12,653 nucleotides of DNA from Alphaproteobacteria bacterium (GTDB lineage: Bacteria; Pseudomonadota; Alphaproteobacteria; UBA2136; UBA6156), in the NCBI GenBank assembly GCA_027490875.1, contig JAIXXE010000177.1:1-12653 (forward strand), given 5' to 3'. Below the pieces are notes generated by a model that ran no database searches, had not been told where the DNA came from, and saw only the letters and a program-made list of their open reading frames with translations. Below, in pieces: positions 1 to 7,984 of the stretch. A program made the translations under genes and the position numbers. The stretch's first letter is position 1. Each line of letters begins with the position of its first letter.

Positions 1-124
1 AGACACGTTGGAAGACATGACCGAGCCCTACCTGCTGCAACTGGGGTTCATCAGCCGCACCCCGCGCGGCCGCGTGGCGACCGAGGCCGCCACCGCGTAT
101 GTGCAGCGCCTTACCCACGCCTAG
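1..124 (+). CDS. ruvB: RuvB Holliday junction helicase, C-terminal end only
   Basis: The open frame entering from the left edge (first full codon at 2, stop TAG at 122-124) encodes about 40 residues. They contain the conserved end of RuvB: an acidic stretch, then EPYLLQLGFISRTPRGRVAT. This is the winged-helix domain III of the hexameric ATPase, which binds DNA while RuvB drives branch migration with RuvA in the cytoplasm. The TPRGR signature is highly specific to RuvB. The Walker motifs and the start lie outside the window. The next gene starts within or just after its last codons, so the two are probably co-transcribed. The identification rests on the tail alone but is strong. Confidence 0.88.
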   Translation, partial: DTLEDMTEPYLLQLGFISRTPRGRVATEAATAYVQRLTHA

Positions 125-128
125 CCGC

Positions 129-1091
129 ATGCACCCCGTTGCCCAGCTGATTCACCAACGCCTGCAGGGGAAGCCCGACCCCTACAAACTGGCTATTGTG
201 GCTGAAGACGGCGGCATGCGCTGGGTGGTTACGGGTGAGATGTTTGCCTACCTTCAGGCCCACAACTTTATGGGCGATATCATCGGGGGCGCTTCAGCGG
301 GGGCGCTTTCTGGTCTGTTTTACGCAGGAGGACAAACGGTGCGCGGCCCCGATGCGATTGCCTGCACCTCGCGCCGTGGGTTTTACGATGACCCCCGCAA
401 CCGCTTTCTTAACTTCCTTCATCTCGTCAAGCCGCGCCGCCCGATTCTCGATATCGACCAGCTGATTGACGGGCCATTTTCGCAGCATGTTGGGCTGAAT
501 TGGCCTAGGTTGGTGCAGCACCCCAGCACCATTTTTGTGACCGCCACGCACCCCGATGGCACACCTGCCACATTGGTTCTAAACGGCCAGCCCATCACCA
601 CCGCCAAACAGTACGCCAAGGCAACGGCCCGCATCCCTTTTTTAAGCCCACCGTGCCCGCATCTACCGCTGTGGGATGGCGCCCTTTCCAGCGCCTTGCC
701 GGTTAGGGAGGCCTTTGACCTTGGGGCCGATTATGTTCTAACCCTTCGGGCCAGAACGCCAGCTGAAGATGCCCAAACTATCGGCCTGATTGAGCAACTG
801 TTCATGAAGACCTGCCTGCCGCCAGCGTGGCGCTCGGTTTTTCTGGAACGCTATCGGCGCAGAACCGAAACCCTTGAGGCGTACCGCAATTCAGACCGCG
901 TGCTGTTCTTGCAGCAACCCACCCTTAAGCTGGACTGTCATCAGGACGACGAGCGCAGCATGCTGGCAGCCGCACTGGCGGGCTGGCAGTTTGCGGGCGA
1001 AGCCCTTCAACTCCCGCCCAAGCCCTTCCCGGTAGCCTGGCGCCCACCAATGGAGCGTTTGGATTTGGCCGCCGGTGCACAATTTGCTTGA
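129..1091 (+). CDS. Patatin-like phospholipase / serine hydrolase
   Basis: A 320-residue protein of the patatin fold, of the YjjU-like type. The nucleophile elbow GGASAGA lies at residues 53-59, with the catalytic Ser at about 56. The Asp of the Ser-Asp dyad is in WDGALS at about 182-187. Between them lies a stretch with DDPRNRFLNFLHL, and after the dyad comes a GADYVLTLRAR strand, both usual for this group. The expected substrate is a phospholipid or other acyl ester, and no signal peptide is seen, so the protein is probably cytoplasmic or peripheral on the membrane. I chose ATG 129, five bases after the ruvB stop, because relatives begin with an HPV motif as here (MHPVAQL). An upstream in-frame ATG at 99 would overlap ruvB by 26 bases. 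No strong Shine-Dalgarno precedes either start, so coupling to ruvB translation is likely. The glycine-rich oxyanion loop is unusual: DGGMRW where GGGMRG is expected. Confidence 0.82.
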   Translation: MHPVAQLIHQRLQGKPDPYKLAIVAEDGGMRWVVTGEMFAYLQAHNFMGDIIGGASAGALSGLFYAGGQTVRGPDAIACTSRRGFYDDPRNRFLNFLHLVKPRRPILDIDQLIDGPFSQHVGLNWPRLVQHPSTIFVTATHPDGTPATLVLNGQPITTAKQYAKATARIPFLSPPCPHLPLWDGALSSALPVREAFDLGADYVLTLRARTPAEDAQTIGLIEQLFMKTCLPPAWRSVFLERYRRRTETLEAYRNSDRVLFLQQPTLKLDCHQDDERSMLAAALAGWQFAGEALQLPPKPFPVAWRPPMERLDLAAGAQFA

Positions 1092-1122
1092 TTTTTTTGC
1101 GTAGCCCCGCAAGGTAAATGCC

Positions 1123-1902
1123 ATGAACAAACCTCGCCACACACGCCCCAGCAGCAAAGCCACGTCACGCAGCAAAACGGCCAAGCCAGCGGCGGCCATG
1201 CCTGCCGCACCGGTGGCAGCTGTGCCCATGCCACCCAAGGTTTCGCCCGACCAAACCGCCGCCTTTCTGCGCGAAGTGGATGAAGCCATGCGCGTGGAAA
1301 AGGTGCAAACCCTCTGGCGCCAGTGGCGCTGGCCGCTTTTTGGTGCGGTTGGGGCGGCCATGCTGGCAGTGGCGGGTTGGCAGGCCTATGGTGCCTGGCA
1401 AGCCCATGCCGACCGTACCACCGCCGCGCACTGGGATGACCTGCTGCGCGAAACCGAGCTAAGCACACTTAATCAAGCTTTGCCTGCATTTGTGGCCGAA
1501 AGCCGCTATGGCTACCGCGCGCTGGGGTTGCTTGCGCAGGCATCGGCAGCAACAACGCCCGCTGAAAAGTTAACTGCCTACCGCACGCTGGCCGACGATA
1601 CCCAACAGCCCGACTGGTTGCGAGCCTTGGGCCAACTGAATGCGGCAATGGTGCTGCTGACAACCAACCCGGCGGAAGGTCAGGCCCAGCTGGAACTTTT
1701 GGCCCAGACCGAGATTGGGACGCCGCCCCTCCCAACCGTAGCACTGGCATTGGAACTGCTGGCCTTGCAAGCTATGCAAAAAAACGACCGCGTGACCGCA
1801 CTGGCCTACACCCAACGGCTGCTTGGCCTGCCCGAGCAAGGCGGCGCGCTGACCCCCGCCATGCGCACCCGCGCGCTACAACGGCTTGGCGCATTGCAAT
1901 AG
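1123..1902 (+). CDS. Membrane-anchored TPR_21 (YfgM-like) protein
   Basis: A 259-residue protein. Residues 1-40 are a basic, Ala/Pro-rich cytoplasmic tail. Residues 45-70 carry the typical FLREVDEAMRVEKVQTLWR stretch. A single transmembrane segment follows at about 70-88 (PLFGAVGAAMLAVAGW), and the rest is alpha-helical repeats rich in Ala and Leu. This is the layout of the tetratricopeptide-like TPR_21 family. In enterobacteria its member YfgM is bound to the SecYEG translocon with PpiD and acts in periplasmic protein handling. That role is inferred here from family membership. The Shine-Dalgarno-like AAGG lies 8 bases before ATG. The gene follows the patatin gene by 31 bases and ends 10 bases before a strong terminator, so it is probably the last gene of a ruvB-side operon. 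The usual neighbours (bamB, der) are not in the window. The N-terminal tail is longer than common. Confidence 0.7.
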   Translation: MNKPRHTRPSSKATSRSKTAKPAAAMPAAPVAAVPMPPKVSPDQTAAFLREVDEAMRVEKVQTLWRQWRWPLFGAVGAAMLAVAGWQAYGAWQAHADRTTAAHWDDLLRETELSTLNQALPAFVAESRYGYRALGLLAQASAATTPAEKLTAYRTLADDTQQPDWLRALGQLNAAMVLLTTNPAEGQAQLELLAQTEIGTPPLPTVALALELLALQAMQKNDRVTALAYTQRLLGLPEQGGALTPAMRTRALQRLGALQ

Positions 1903-1912
1903 GCTTTGGTAA

Positions 1913-1950
1913 CCCAAAAAAACGGCCCCGTGGGGGGCCGTTTTTTTGGG
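1913..1950. terminator. Bidirectional Rho-independent terminator between convergent genes
   Basis: A perfect 17-bp inverted repeat (1913-1929 with 1934-1950) closes on a 4-base GTGG loop. The stem is CCC, seven A, then CGGCCCC. The seven T on the right and seven A on the left give a U-tract in both transcripts. It stops the plus-strand TPR gene (ending at 1902) and the minus-strand rplY (ending at 1956). Confidence 0.93.
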
Positions 1951-1955
1951 CGAAA

Positions 1956-2675
1956 CTATTTGCCCTTCTTGGCGTCCTTGGCAGGGGCTGCAGCTTCCAC
2001 CGGCTTGCCATCGTTCTTCTGGGCGGCAGCAGGCACTTCTGCGCTTACGGGTGCGGCCGTGGCGGCAGCATCTTCGTCTTCCATCTTGCTGGTGCGGGTG
2101 CTGACCACGCTGGCGATGGTCAGGTCGCGGTCGGTCACGGCGCTCTTTACGCCTTGCGGCAGCTTAATTTCGCTCAGGTGCACGCTGTCGCCAATATCCA
2201 ACGCGCTGATGTCGACGATGATTTCTTGCGGAATACCATCGGCACGACACACCACTTCCAGTTCGGCTTCAATCAACTGCAGCACACCCCCTTGCTTAAT
2301 CCCGGGGCTCTTGTCGGAACCAGTAATCGTCACAGTCACGTTCACGTTCATCACGCGGCTTGGGTCAAAGCGAATGAAATCGATGTGAATCGGGGTATCG
2401 GTCACGGGGTGGCGCTGAATGTCGCGGGCAATCACCTTCACAGTCTTGCCAGCCAGCACCAGTTCCTGCGTGTGGGTGAAAAAGCGACCAATCCGCAGGG
2501 CCTTGGCCAGGTCATGGGCGCTTACGCCGATGGTTTCGCCGGCTTCGTTGCCCTTGCCGTAAATAATGCCAGGGACCATGCCAGCCCGGCGCAGTGCGCG
2601 GGCAGCACCCTTACCTTGGGCTGGTTTGGCCACGGCATTCATGACGTGATGACTGGTATGAGGACGGCTGTTCAT
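1956..2675 (-). CDS. rplY: 50S ribosomal protein L25 / general stress protein Ctc
   Basis: A 239-residue protein of the long L25/Ctc (TL5) form. The N-terminal domain has GKGAARALRRAG followed by VPGIIYGKG, and binds 5S rRNA in the large subunit. The C-terminal beta domain (about 95-190) contains DIQRHPVTDTPIHIDF, EVVCRADGIPQEIIVDIS and SVHLSEIKLPQGV, all family signatures. The tail from about 200 is Ala/Lys/Glu-rich and probably disordered. AGGGAGA at 2683-2689 sits 7 bases before the ATG and fixes this start over the internal Met12. The first beta strand, usually an LxAExRe-type stretch before GKGAAR, is poorly matched here. Many bacteria have pth directly downstream of rplY, but here the next gene is convergent and unrelated. 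The gene is monocistronic, between the gyrA terminator and the shared 1913-1950 terminator. Confidence 0.93.
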   Translation of the reverse strand: MNSRPHTSHHVMNAVAKPAQGKGAARALRRAGMVPGIIYGKGNEAGETIGVSAHDLAKALRIGRFFTHTQELVLAGKTVKVIARDIQRHPVTDTPIHIDFIRFDPSRVMNVNVTVTITGSDKSPGIKQGGVLQLIEAELEVVCRADGIPQEIIVDISALDIGDSVHLSEIKLPQGVKSAVTDRDLTIASVVSTRTSKMEDEDAAATAAPVSAEVPAAAQKNDGKPVEAAAPAKDAKKGK

Positions 2676-2702
2676 GAGATTATCTCCCTATAATTTCAGT
2701 TG

Positions 2703-2731
2703 CTTATCCGGCCAGCTTGGCACCCTGCCAA
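2703..2731 (-). promoter_or_regulatory. Candidate rplY promoter
   Basis: Read on the minus strand, TTGGCA (2726-2731, five of six matches to the -35 consensus) is followed after 17 bases by GATAAG (2703-2708, four of six). This places transcription start near 2696, just upstream of the AGGGAGA ribosome site. The assignment is pattern-based only. Confidence 0.4.
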
Positions 2732-2733
2732 GC
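2715..2733. promoter_or_regulatory. 19-bp palindrome over the rplY -35 region (candidate operator)
   Basis: The arms GCTTGGCA (2715-2722) and TGCCAAGC (2726-2733) are perfect reverse complements, separated by CCC. The palindrome covers the proposed -35 box and part of the spacer of the rplY promoter. This is where a dimeric repressor would bind. It lacks a T-run in either direction, so it does not look like a terminator. The regulator is unknown. Confidence 0.45.
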
Positions 2734-2776
2734 CACCCGTTGCCCGCAACCTTGGGGCATAGAGGGGCTTTAAGCC

Positions 2777-2806
2777 AAAAAAAAGAGGCCGTCAAGCAGC
2801 CTCTTT
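2777..2806 (-). terminator. Rho-independent terminator of gyrA
   Basis: The 8-bp stem AAAGAGGC (2782-2789) pairs with GCCTCTTT (2799-2806) across a 9-base loop. Reading on the minus strand, the hairpin is followed by a run of U encoded by the A-tract at 2777-2784. It lies 17 bases past the gyrA stop and separates gyrA from rplY. Confidence 0.88.
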
Positions 2807-2822
2807 AATGTTTTTCAACCGC

Positions 2823-5465
2823 TTAAGCCTGCGGCTGTAACGGCATTTCAGCATTTTCAGGTACCGAAGCCTCTTCAGTTGCAGCTTCATCGCCGCCATG
2901 GAGCATGCTGGCGGGCAGGACTGTTACCAGCTTCACCTTGGTGCCATCGATGCTGAACAACCGCACCCCTTGCGTATTGCGGCCAATCACCGAGATATCG
3001 GGGATGCGCATGCGGATCATCTGGCCGTCGGCCGTGGCGATCATGATTTCATCGCTCAGGTCGCCATCCAGCGTAACAGGCACGGCGCACACCACATGGC
3101 CGTTGCGGGCGGTGGTCTGGATGGAAATCACGCCCATCGTGCCACGCCCCTTCTCGGGGTATTCTTCTTGCGGTGTTAGTTTGCCGTAGCCATTGGCGGT
3201 TACTGTCAGCACATGGGTGTGGTGCGGAGCTATCAGGTGCATGGCCATCACGGCATCGTTGTGCTTCAAGTTCATGCCGCGCACACCCGTGCTGGTGCGG
3301 CTGGCGATGGCCCGCAGTTCGTCTTCGGCGGCACTAAAGCGAACGGCTTGCCCGTTTTGGCTGCTCATCAGCACACTGGCGCCACTGGTGGCCGCGCCTT
3401 CGGTCTTGGTCAGATCAAGCAGGTGGGCCGCCAGCAGGCGGTCGCCATCGGTCAGCCCCATGCCGTAAATACCGGTCTGGCGCACATTGGCATAGGCCGT
3501 CAGCGGGGTTTTACGAATCACACCCCGTTGCGTGGCAAACACCAGGTAATGCTGTGGCCAGGTGGCTTCATCGCGCGGGATGGGCACCACCGCCGCCACC
3601 TGCTCATTCTGTTCCAGCTTCAACAGGTTAATGAAGGCTTTGCCGCGGCTGGTCGCGTTGGCTTGCGGCAGCATATAGCCTTTTAGTTTAAAGACATTGC
3701 CAAGGTTGGTGAAGCAGAGAATCGGGCTGTGCGTGTTGGCCACAAACAGGCTGGCCATTTCTTCATTTTCCCGCAGGTTGGCTCCGCCCTTGCCTTTGCC
3801 ACCGCGCCGTTGGGCTCGGAAGGCCGAAATCGGCATCCGCTTCACGTAGCCGTCCGATGAAATGGTCACCACCACATCTTCGGGCGGAATCAAGTCTTCC
3901 ATCTCCATGTCGGCGCCACCGTCGATGATCTCGGTCTTGCGGGGCGTAGCAAATTGTTCCTTAACGTCAACCAGTTCATCCCTGATCACGGTTTGCAGCA
4001 CATTGCGATCACCCAAGATGGCCAGCAGCCCACGAATAATTTCCGCAATTTCGGCGGCTTCGTTCAGGATTTTTTCACGCTCCAGCCCAGTAAGGCGCTG
4101 CAAGCGTAAATCCAAGATTGCCTGCGCCTGGAGGGCCGAAAGCCGGTACTCGGCGGTCTTTACCGCCTCACCCAATAACGCCAGCAAGGGTGCCACGGCA
4201 TCGGCGGCCCACGGCTGATTCATCAGCTGTTCCTTGGCGGTGGCGGCGTCGGGTGCGTTGCGAATGATTTTAATCACGGCATCGATGTTGGCCACGGCTA
4301 CCCCCAAGCCCACCAAAATATGCGCGCGGTCGCGGGCTTTGCTCAAGCGGAAGGTGGTACGGCGGGTTACAACTTCTTCGCGGTGCGTCAGGAAGGCGCG
4401 CAGAATCTCGCCAATGCCGCACAGTTTTGGCAGGCCGCCATCCAGTACCACCATGTTGTAACTGAAGCCTGTTTGCAGGCTGGTGTGCTTGTAAAGCTGA
4501 TTGAGCACCACATCAGCGTTGGCCCCACGCTTCAGTTCAATCACCACGCGCACGCCAAAACGGTCGGATTCATCGCGGACTTCAGAAATATCCTCGACAA
4601 TTTTATCCTTCACCAACGCCGCAATATTTTCTACCAGCGTGGCCTTGTTCACCTGATAGGGGATTTCGGTAATAATCAGGATGGGTTTGGTGTCGGGGTC
4701 TTTAATCTGCACCTTACCGCGCAGCACCAAGCTGCCGCGCCCGATGGCATTGCCGCTTAAAATGGCACCTCGCCCAACAATCGTGCCGCCAGTGGGGAAG
4801 TCGGGCCCCAACACAAACTGATTCAGGTCTTCGGTGCTGGCGGTGGGATTGGCCAACAGGTGTAGGCAGGCGTCAATCACCTCACCCAGGTTGTGGGGTG
4901 GAATGTTGGTCGCCATCCCCACAGCAATCCCGCCCGCACCGTTCACCAGCACGTTAGGAATACGTGTAGGCAGCACACGTGGTTCCTGCTCGCTGCCGTC
5001 GTAGTTGGGCTGAAAGTCGACCGTATCTTCGTCAATATCGGCCAGCATGGCGCTGCCGGCTTTGCTTAACCGGATTTCGGTATAACGCATGGCGGCGGGA
5101 CTATCGCCGTCCATGCTCCCGAAGTTACCTTGGCCATCTTCCAGCATCAGGCGCAGACTGAAGGGCTGGGCCATCCGCGCCATGGCGTCGTAAATGGCGC
5201 TGTCGCCGTGTGGGTGGAATTTACCCATCACGTCCCCGACCACGCGGGCCGATTTAAGGTACTTACGGTTCCAATCGTTGCCCATCAGGCTCTGGGCGTA
5301 TAAAATCCGGCGGTGCACGGGCTTGAGGCCATCGCGCACATCGGGCAAGGCGCGGCTCACAATCACGCTCATGGCGTAATCGAGGTAGCTCTTGCGCATT
5401 TCCTCTTCAATGGTAATGGGCTGCACCTGCGTGCTTAGCAATGGATTGCTGGAATCAACGGCCAT
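2823..5465 (-). CDS. gyrA: DNA gyrase subunit A
   Basis: An 880-residue type IIA topoisomerase subunit, the breakage-reunion half of the GyrA2GyrB2 enzyme that adds negative supercoils using ATP. The N-terminal winged-helix/tower core carries the catalytic tyrosine at Y128 in AAMRYTEIRLSKAG. The quinolone-determining loop reads HPHGDSAIYDAM, with Ser89 and Asp93 in the positions of E. coli S83 and D87. Both are the sensitive-type residues. The C-terminal beta-pinwheel begins near 530 and has a canonical GyrA box, QRRGGKG, at 552-558. That box identifies gyrase rather than ParC. The last ~25 residues are acidic. AGGAG lies 7 bases before the ATG. The 172-base gap to glyA and terminators on both sides make it a single-gene unit. 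The length is close to that of other alphaproteobacterial GyrA proteins. Confidence 0.98.
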   Translation of the reverse strand: MAVDSSNPLLSTQVQPITIEEEMRKSYLDYAMSVIVSRALPDVRDGLKPVHRRILYAQSLMGNDWNRKYLKSARVVGDVMGKFHPHGDSAIYDAMARMAQPFSLRLMLEDGQGNFGSMDGDSPAAMRYTEIRLSKAGSAMLADIDEDTVDFQPNYDGSEQEPRVLPTRIPNVLVNGAGGIAVGMATNIPPHNLGEVIDACLHLLANPTASTEDLNQFVLGPDFPTGGTIVGRGAILSGNAIGRGSLVLRGKVQIKDPDTKPILIITEIPYQVNKATLVENIAALVKDKIVEDISEVRDESDRFGVRVVIELKRGANADVVLNQLYKHTSLQTGFSYNMVVLDGGLPKLCGIGEILRAFLTHREEVVTRRTTFRLSKARDRAHILVGLGVAVANIDAVIKIIRNAPDAATAKEQLMNQPWAADAVAPLLALLGEAVKTAEYRLSALQAQAILDLRLQRLTGLEREKILNEAAEIAEIIRGLLAILGDRNVLQTVIRDELVDVKEQFATPRKTEIIDGGADMEMEDLIPPEDVVVTISSDGYVKRMPISAFRAQRRGGKGKGGANLRENEEMASLFVANTHSPILCFTNLGNVFKLKGYMLPQANATSRGKAFINLLKLEQNEQVAAVVPIPRDEATWPQHYLVFATQRGVIRKTPLTAYANVRQTGIYGMGLTDGDRLLAAHLLDLTKTEGAATSGASVLMSSQNGQAVRFSAAEDELRAIASRTSTGVRGMNLKHNDAVMAMHLIAPHHTHVLTVTANGYGKLTPQEEYPEKGRGTMGVISIQTTARNGHVVCAVPVTLDGDLSDEIMIATADGQMIRMRIPDISVIGRNTQGVRLFSIDGTKVKLVTVLPASMLHGGDEAATEEASVPENAEMPLQPQA

Positions 5466-5557
5466 GGGTTCTCTCCTCTAACCCAGCAAACTTAACTGAA
5501 AACACCGCAAAAAGCCAGAAATCCCCACCCCACACTGCCTAAAAAAGTGGCCACGCA

Positions 5558-5567
5558 GCGCTAGCGC
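5558..5567. repeat. Short perfect palindrome upstream of gyrA
   Basis: GCGCTAGCGC is a 10-base perfect palindrome about 95 bases upstream of the gyrA start and just past the glyA terminator. It could be a protein-binding site acting on gyrA, but a palindrome this short can arise by chance in GC-rich DNA. I found no convincing -35/-10 pair in this gap. Confidence 0.25.
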
Positions 5568-5573
5568 AAAGGT

Positions 5574-5600
5574 AAAAAATCCCCCCGCCGCAGCGGGGGG
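5574..5600 (-). terminator. Rho-independent terminator of glyA
   Basis: The stem CCCCCCGC (5581-5588) pairs with GCGGGGGG (5593-5600) across a CGCA loop. On the minus strand the hairpin is followed by A then six T (from 5574-5580). It lies about 37 bases after the glyA stop, so gyrA must have its own promoter between here and 5465. Confidence 0.9.
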
Positions 5601-5637
5601 GTGTGGTCAGAGGAGCCAATCCCCACAGCCCCTTTTG

Positions 5638-6897
<1,260 letters not shown>

Positions 6898-6924
6898 CCC
6901 CGCTTCTCCCTCTTAAGCCCTAAC

Positions 6925-6933
6925 ATTCTAGCA
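6925..6933 (-). promoter_or_regulatory. Candidate extended -10 promoter of glyA
   Basis: On the minus strand, TGC followed by TAGAAT (TAGAAT at 6925-6930) makes a TGn-extended -10 box with five of six consensus matches. It would give a leader of about 20 bases before the glyA ATG at 6897. The -35 region is poor (TGGCAA at 17 bases), as is tolerated for extended -10 promoters. Confidence 0.4.
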
Positions 6934-7038
6934 AAGAGCCCCCGCCTTTGCCACCCCCAAGCTTACAAAGGCTGCCGCTGAACCATGCATCAGCATACGT
7001 CCTTCATCGTACAACTTTACAACCTCACACGCATTTTT

Positions 7039-7050
7039 GGTTAAATAACC
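7039..7050. repeat. GGTTA-N2-TAACC inverted repeat in the glyA / HTH-gene divergent gap
   Basis: Five-base arms GGTTA and TAACC with an AA centre lie in the most AT-rich part of the 264-base gap between glyA and the HTH gene. This is a plausible operator for autoregulation by the HTH protein. A near-copy, GGTTA-TAT-TAACC, occurs at 9183-9195. Outside this site and the glyA -10 box, I see nothing clear in the gap. Confidence 0.25.
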
Positions 7051-7161
7051 TGATGACTTTCAATGACACTCTCACTACCGGCTGGCACCACACGTAGCTG
7101 AGTGCTGACAGCTCTTCCCACTTTAGGCCCACTGAGGCCACACCAACCAGAAAGCCCCCCC

Positions 7162-7824
7162 ATGCCTCTGCACCCCACCTTGTTGCCCCACCTAAACTCC
7201 ACCGCCGATACTGCCCACGATGGCCCCCACGGCCCGCTGTTCGCCAACGCTGGCGAAGCCCTGTTTTGGGCGGTGGAAGTGCTACGGCGCCGCCGCTTGC
7301 CCCGTACCAGTGGTTCATTGGCCAACCGCGTGGCGCTGACGCCTGCGCAGCACACTGCTGCGGCGCTGGAGCGACTCAATCTGGCAGCCGAAGCGACCCA
7401 GGTTGCCGACCTATGGGCCGGTCGCTTTAGACCCAAGGCCCCTACCGAGGCGGCCGAACGGCTTGACTTGGCTCTTAAAATCGAACAGGCCGCCCAAGCC
7501 TTACCCGCCCCGATGGCCCAGCTGTTGCGGTTGTGGGCGTGGGGCGACTGGGCCGACGAGCCCCGTCTCCGCGCCGCCATGAAGCATCAGGAAAGCCTGC
7601 GCCAAAAAGGGCTGCGGGTACGCCTTAGCTACCGATACAGTACCGCACAGCTGGCATTGTTGGCAGGTGTTAGCAAAACGACGCTCTGGCGGCGCCTCCA
7701 TGCCGCGCTGGGGCTACTGGAAGCAGCCCTGGCCCCCCATGGCATCGTGGCACCGCTCGAGAAACCCAGCAGCTCGACCGCCAAATCTACTGCTACGGTC
7801 AACCGAGCAGACTTTGGCAAGTAG
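7162..7824 (+). CDS. Uncharacterised protein with C-terminal helix-turn-helix
   Basis: A 220-residue soluble protein that I do not recognise by name. Residues 30-48 (ALFWAVEVLRRRRLPR) and 65-125 are amphipathic helices rich in Ala, Leu and Arg. Residues 159-181 form a clear helix-turn-helix: YSTAQLALLAGVSKTTLWRR followed by a helix. This resembles the WRR-type HTH of small alphaproteobacterial DUF6362/sigma-region-4-like proteins, a resemblance from memory rather than a search. The C-terminal tail is Ser/Thr/Lys-rich and low-complexity. The role could be a DNA-binding regulator or a phage-derived packaging/terminase-type helper. I prefer ATG 7162. A GTG at 7102 would add 20 Pro-rich residues of no clear family match, and neither start has a strong ribosome site. 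The gene stands alone, divergent from glyA, with a hairpin over its stop. A long opposite-strand frame here is Arg/Ser-rich and looks spurious. Confidence 0.62.
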   Translation: MPLHPTLLPHLNSTADTAHDGPHGPLFANAGEALFWAVEVLRRRRLPRTSGSLANRVALTPAQHTAAALERLNLAAEATQVADLWAGRFRPKAPTEAAERLDLALKIEQAAQALPAPMAQLLRLWAWGDWADEPRLRAAMKHQESLRQKGLRVRLSYRYSTAQLALLAGVSKTTLWRRLHAALGLLEAALAPHGIVAPLEKPSSSTAKSTATVNRADFGK

Positions 7825-7837
7825 CCAAGTCTGTTTT
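7808..7837 (+). terminator. Hairpin overlapping the stop codon of the HTH gene
   Basis: CAGACT (7808-7813) plus TGGC (7815-7818) pair with GCCA (7824-7827) plus AGTCTG (7828-7833). One T is bulged and the loop is AAGTA. Four T follow at 7834-7837. The stop codon TAG (7822-7824) lies in the loop and stem. The short T-run makes it a moderate terminator candidate, and it may also act on mRNA stability. Confidence 0.5.
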
Positions 7838-7934
7838 ACGCGACACTGCCTCATTGCTTGTGCTGCGCATGTTTGGGTGACGAAGCTTCATCTCTCAGTC
7901 TTTCAGCAAGGTTACATCGTATGATAACGGTGTA

Positions 7935-7962
7935 TTGGTGCCCCATTCCGATGTGCTACTAT
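7935..7962 (+). promoter_or_regulatory. Candidate msrAB promoter
   Basis: TTGGTG (7935-7940) is followed after 16 bases by TACTAT (7957-7962), preceded by TGC as an extended -10. Transcription would start near 7969, at the edge of the palindrome at 7971-7984. The rest of the 193-base gap from the HTH gene shows no other feature. Confidence 0.4.
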
Positions 7963-7970
7963 TACTTAAC

Positions 7971-7984
7971 CTACCGATTGGTAG
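7971..7984. promoter_or_regulatory. CTACC-N4-GGTAG operator-like palindrome before msrA
   Basis: CTACCGATTGGTAG is a perfect inverted repeat (5-base arms, GATT centre) immediately after the predicted -10 box and start point. Short palindromes of the ACC-N4-GGT kind are typical TetR-family operators. The E. coli NemR box, TAGACC-N4-GGTCTA, has a similar outline and answers oxidant and electrophile stress. No TetR gene is in the window, so the regulator is unknown. Confidence 0.45.

Noticed and set aside
2715..2733. A sigma-54 (TGGCAC-N5-TTGC) promoter on the plus strand
   Set aside because: TGGCAC is present but the -12 element reads CAAGC, and no plus-strand gene lies downstream. The palindrome explains the match.
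2823..5465. ParC (topoisomerase IV) instead of GyrA, or a quinolone-resistance allele
   Set aside because: The canonical GyrA box QRRGGKG is present, and Ser89 and Asp93 are the sensitive-type residues.
5466..5560. A gyrA promoter with TTGCGG as the -35 box
   Set aside because: No acceptable -10 hexamer lies 16-18 bases downstream, so I do not annotate it although a promoter must exist here.
6898..7161. A glycine riboswitch or other leader RNA for glyA
   Set aside because: The predicted leader is only about 20 bases and no tandem aptamer-like fold or terminator is visible in the gap.
7041..7580. A 179-codon open frame on the minus strand opposite the HTH gene
   Set aside because: Its product is Arg/Ser/Ala-rich without domains, while the plus strand has a coherent HTH. 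It is a GC-rich shadow frame.
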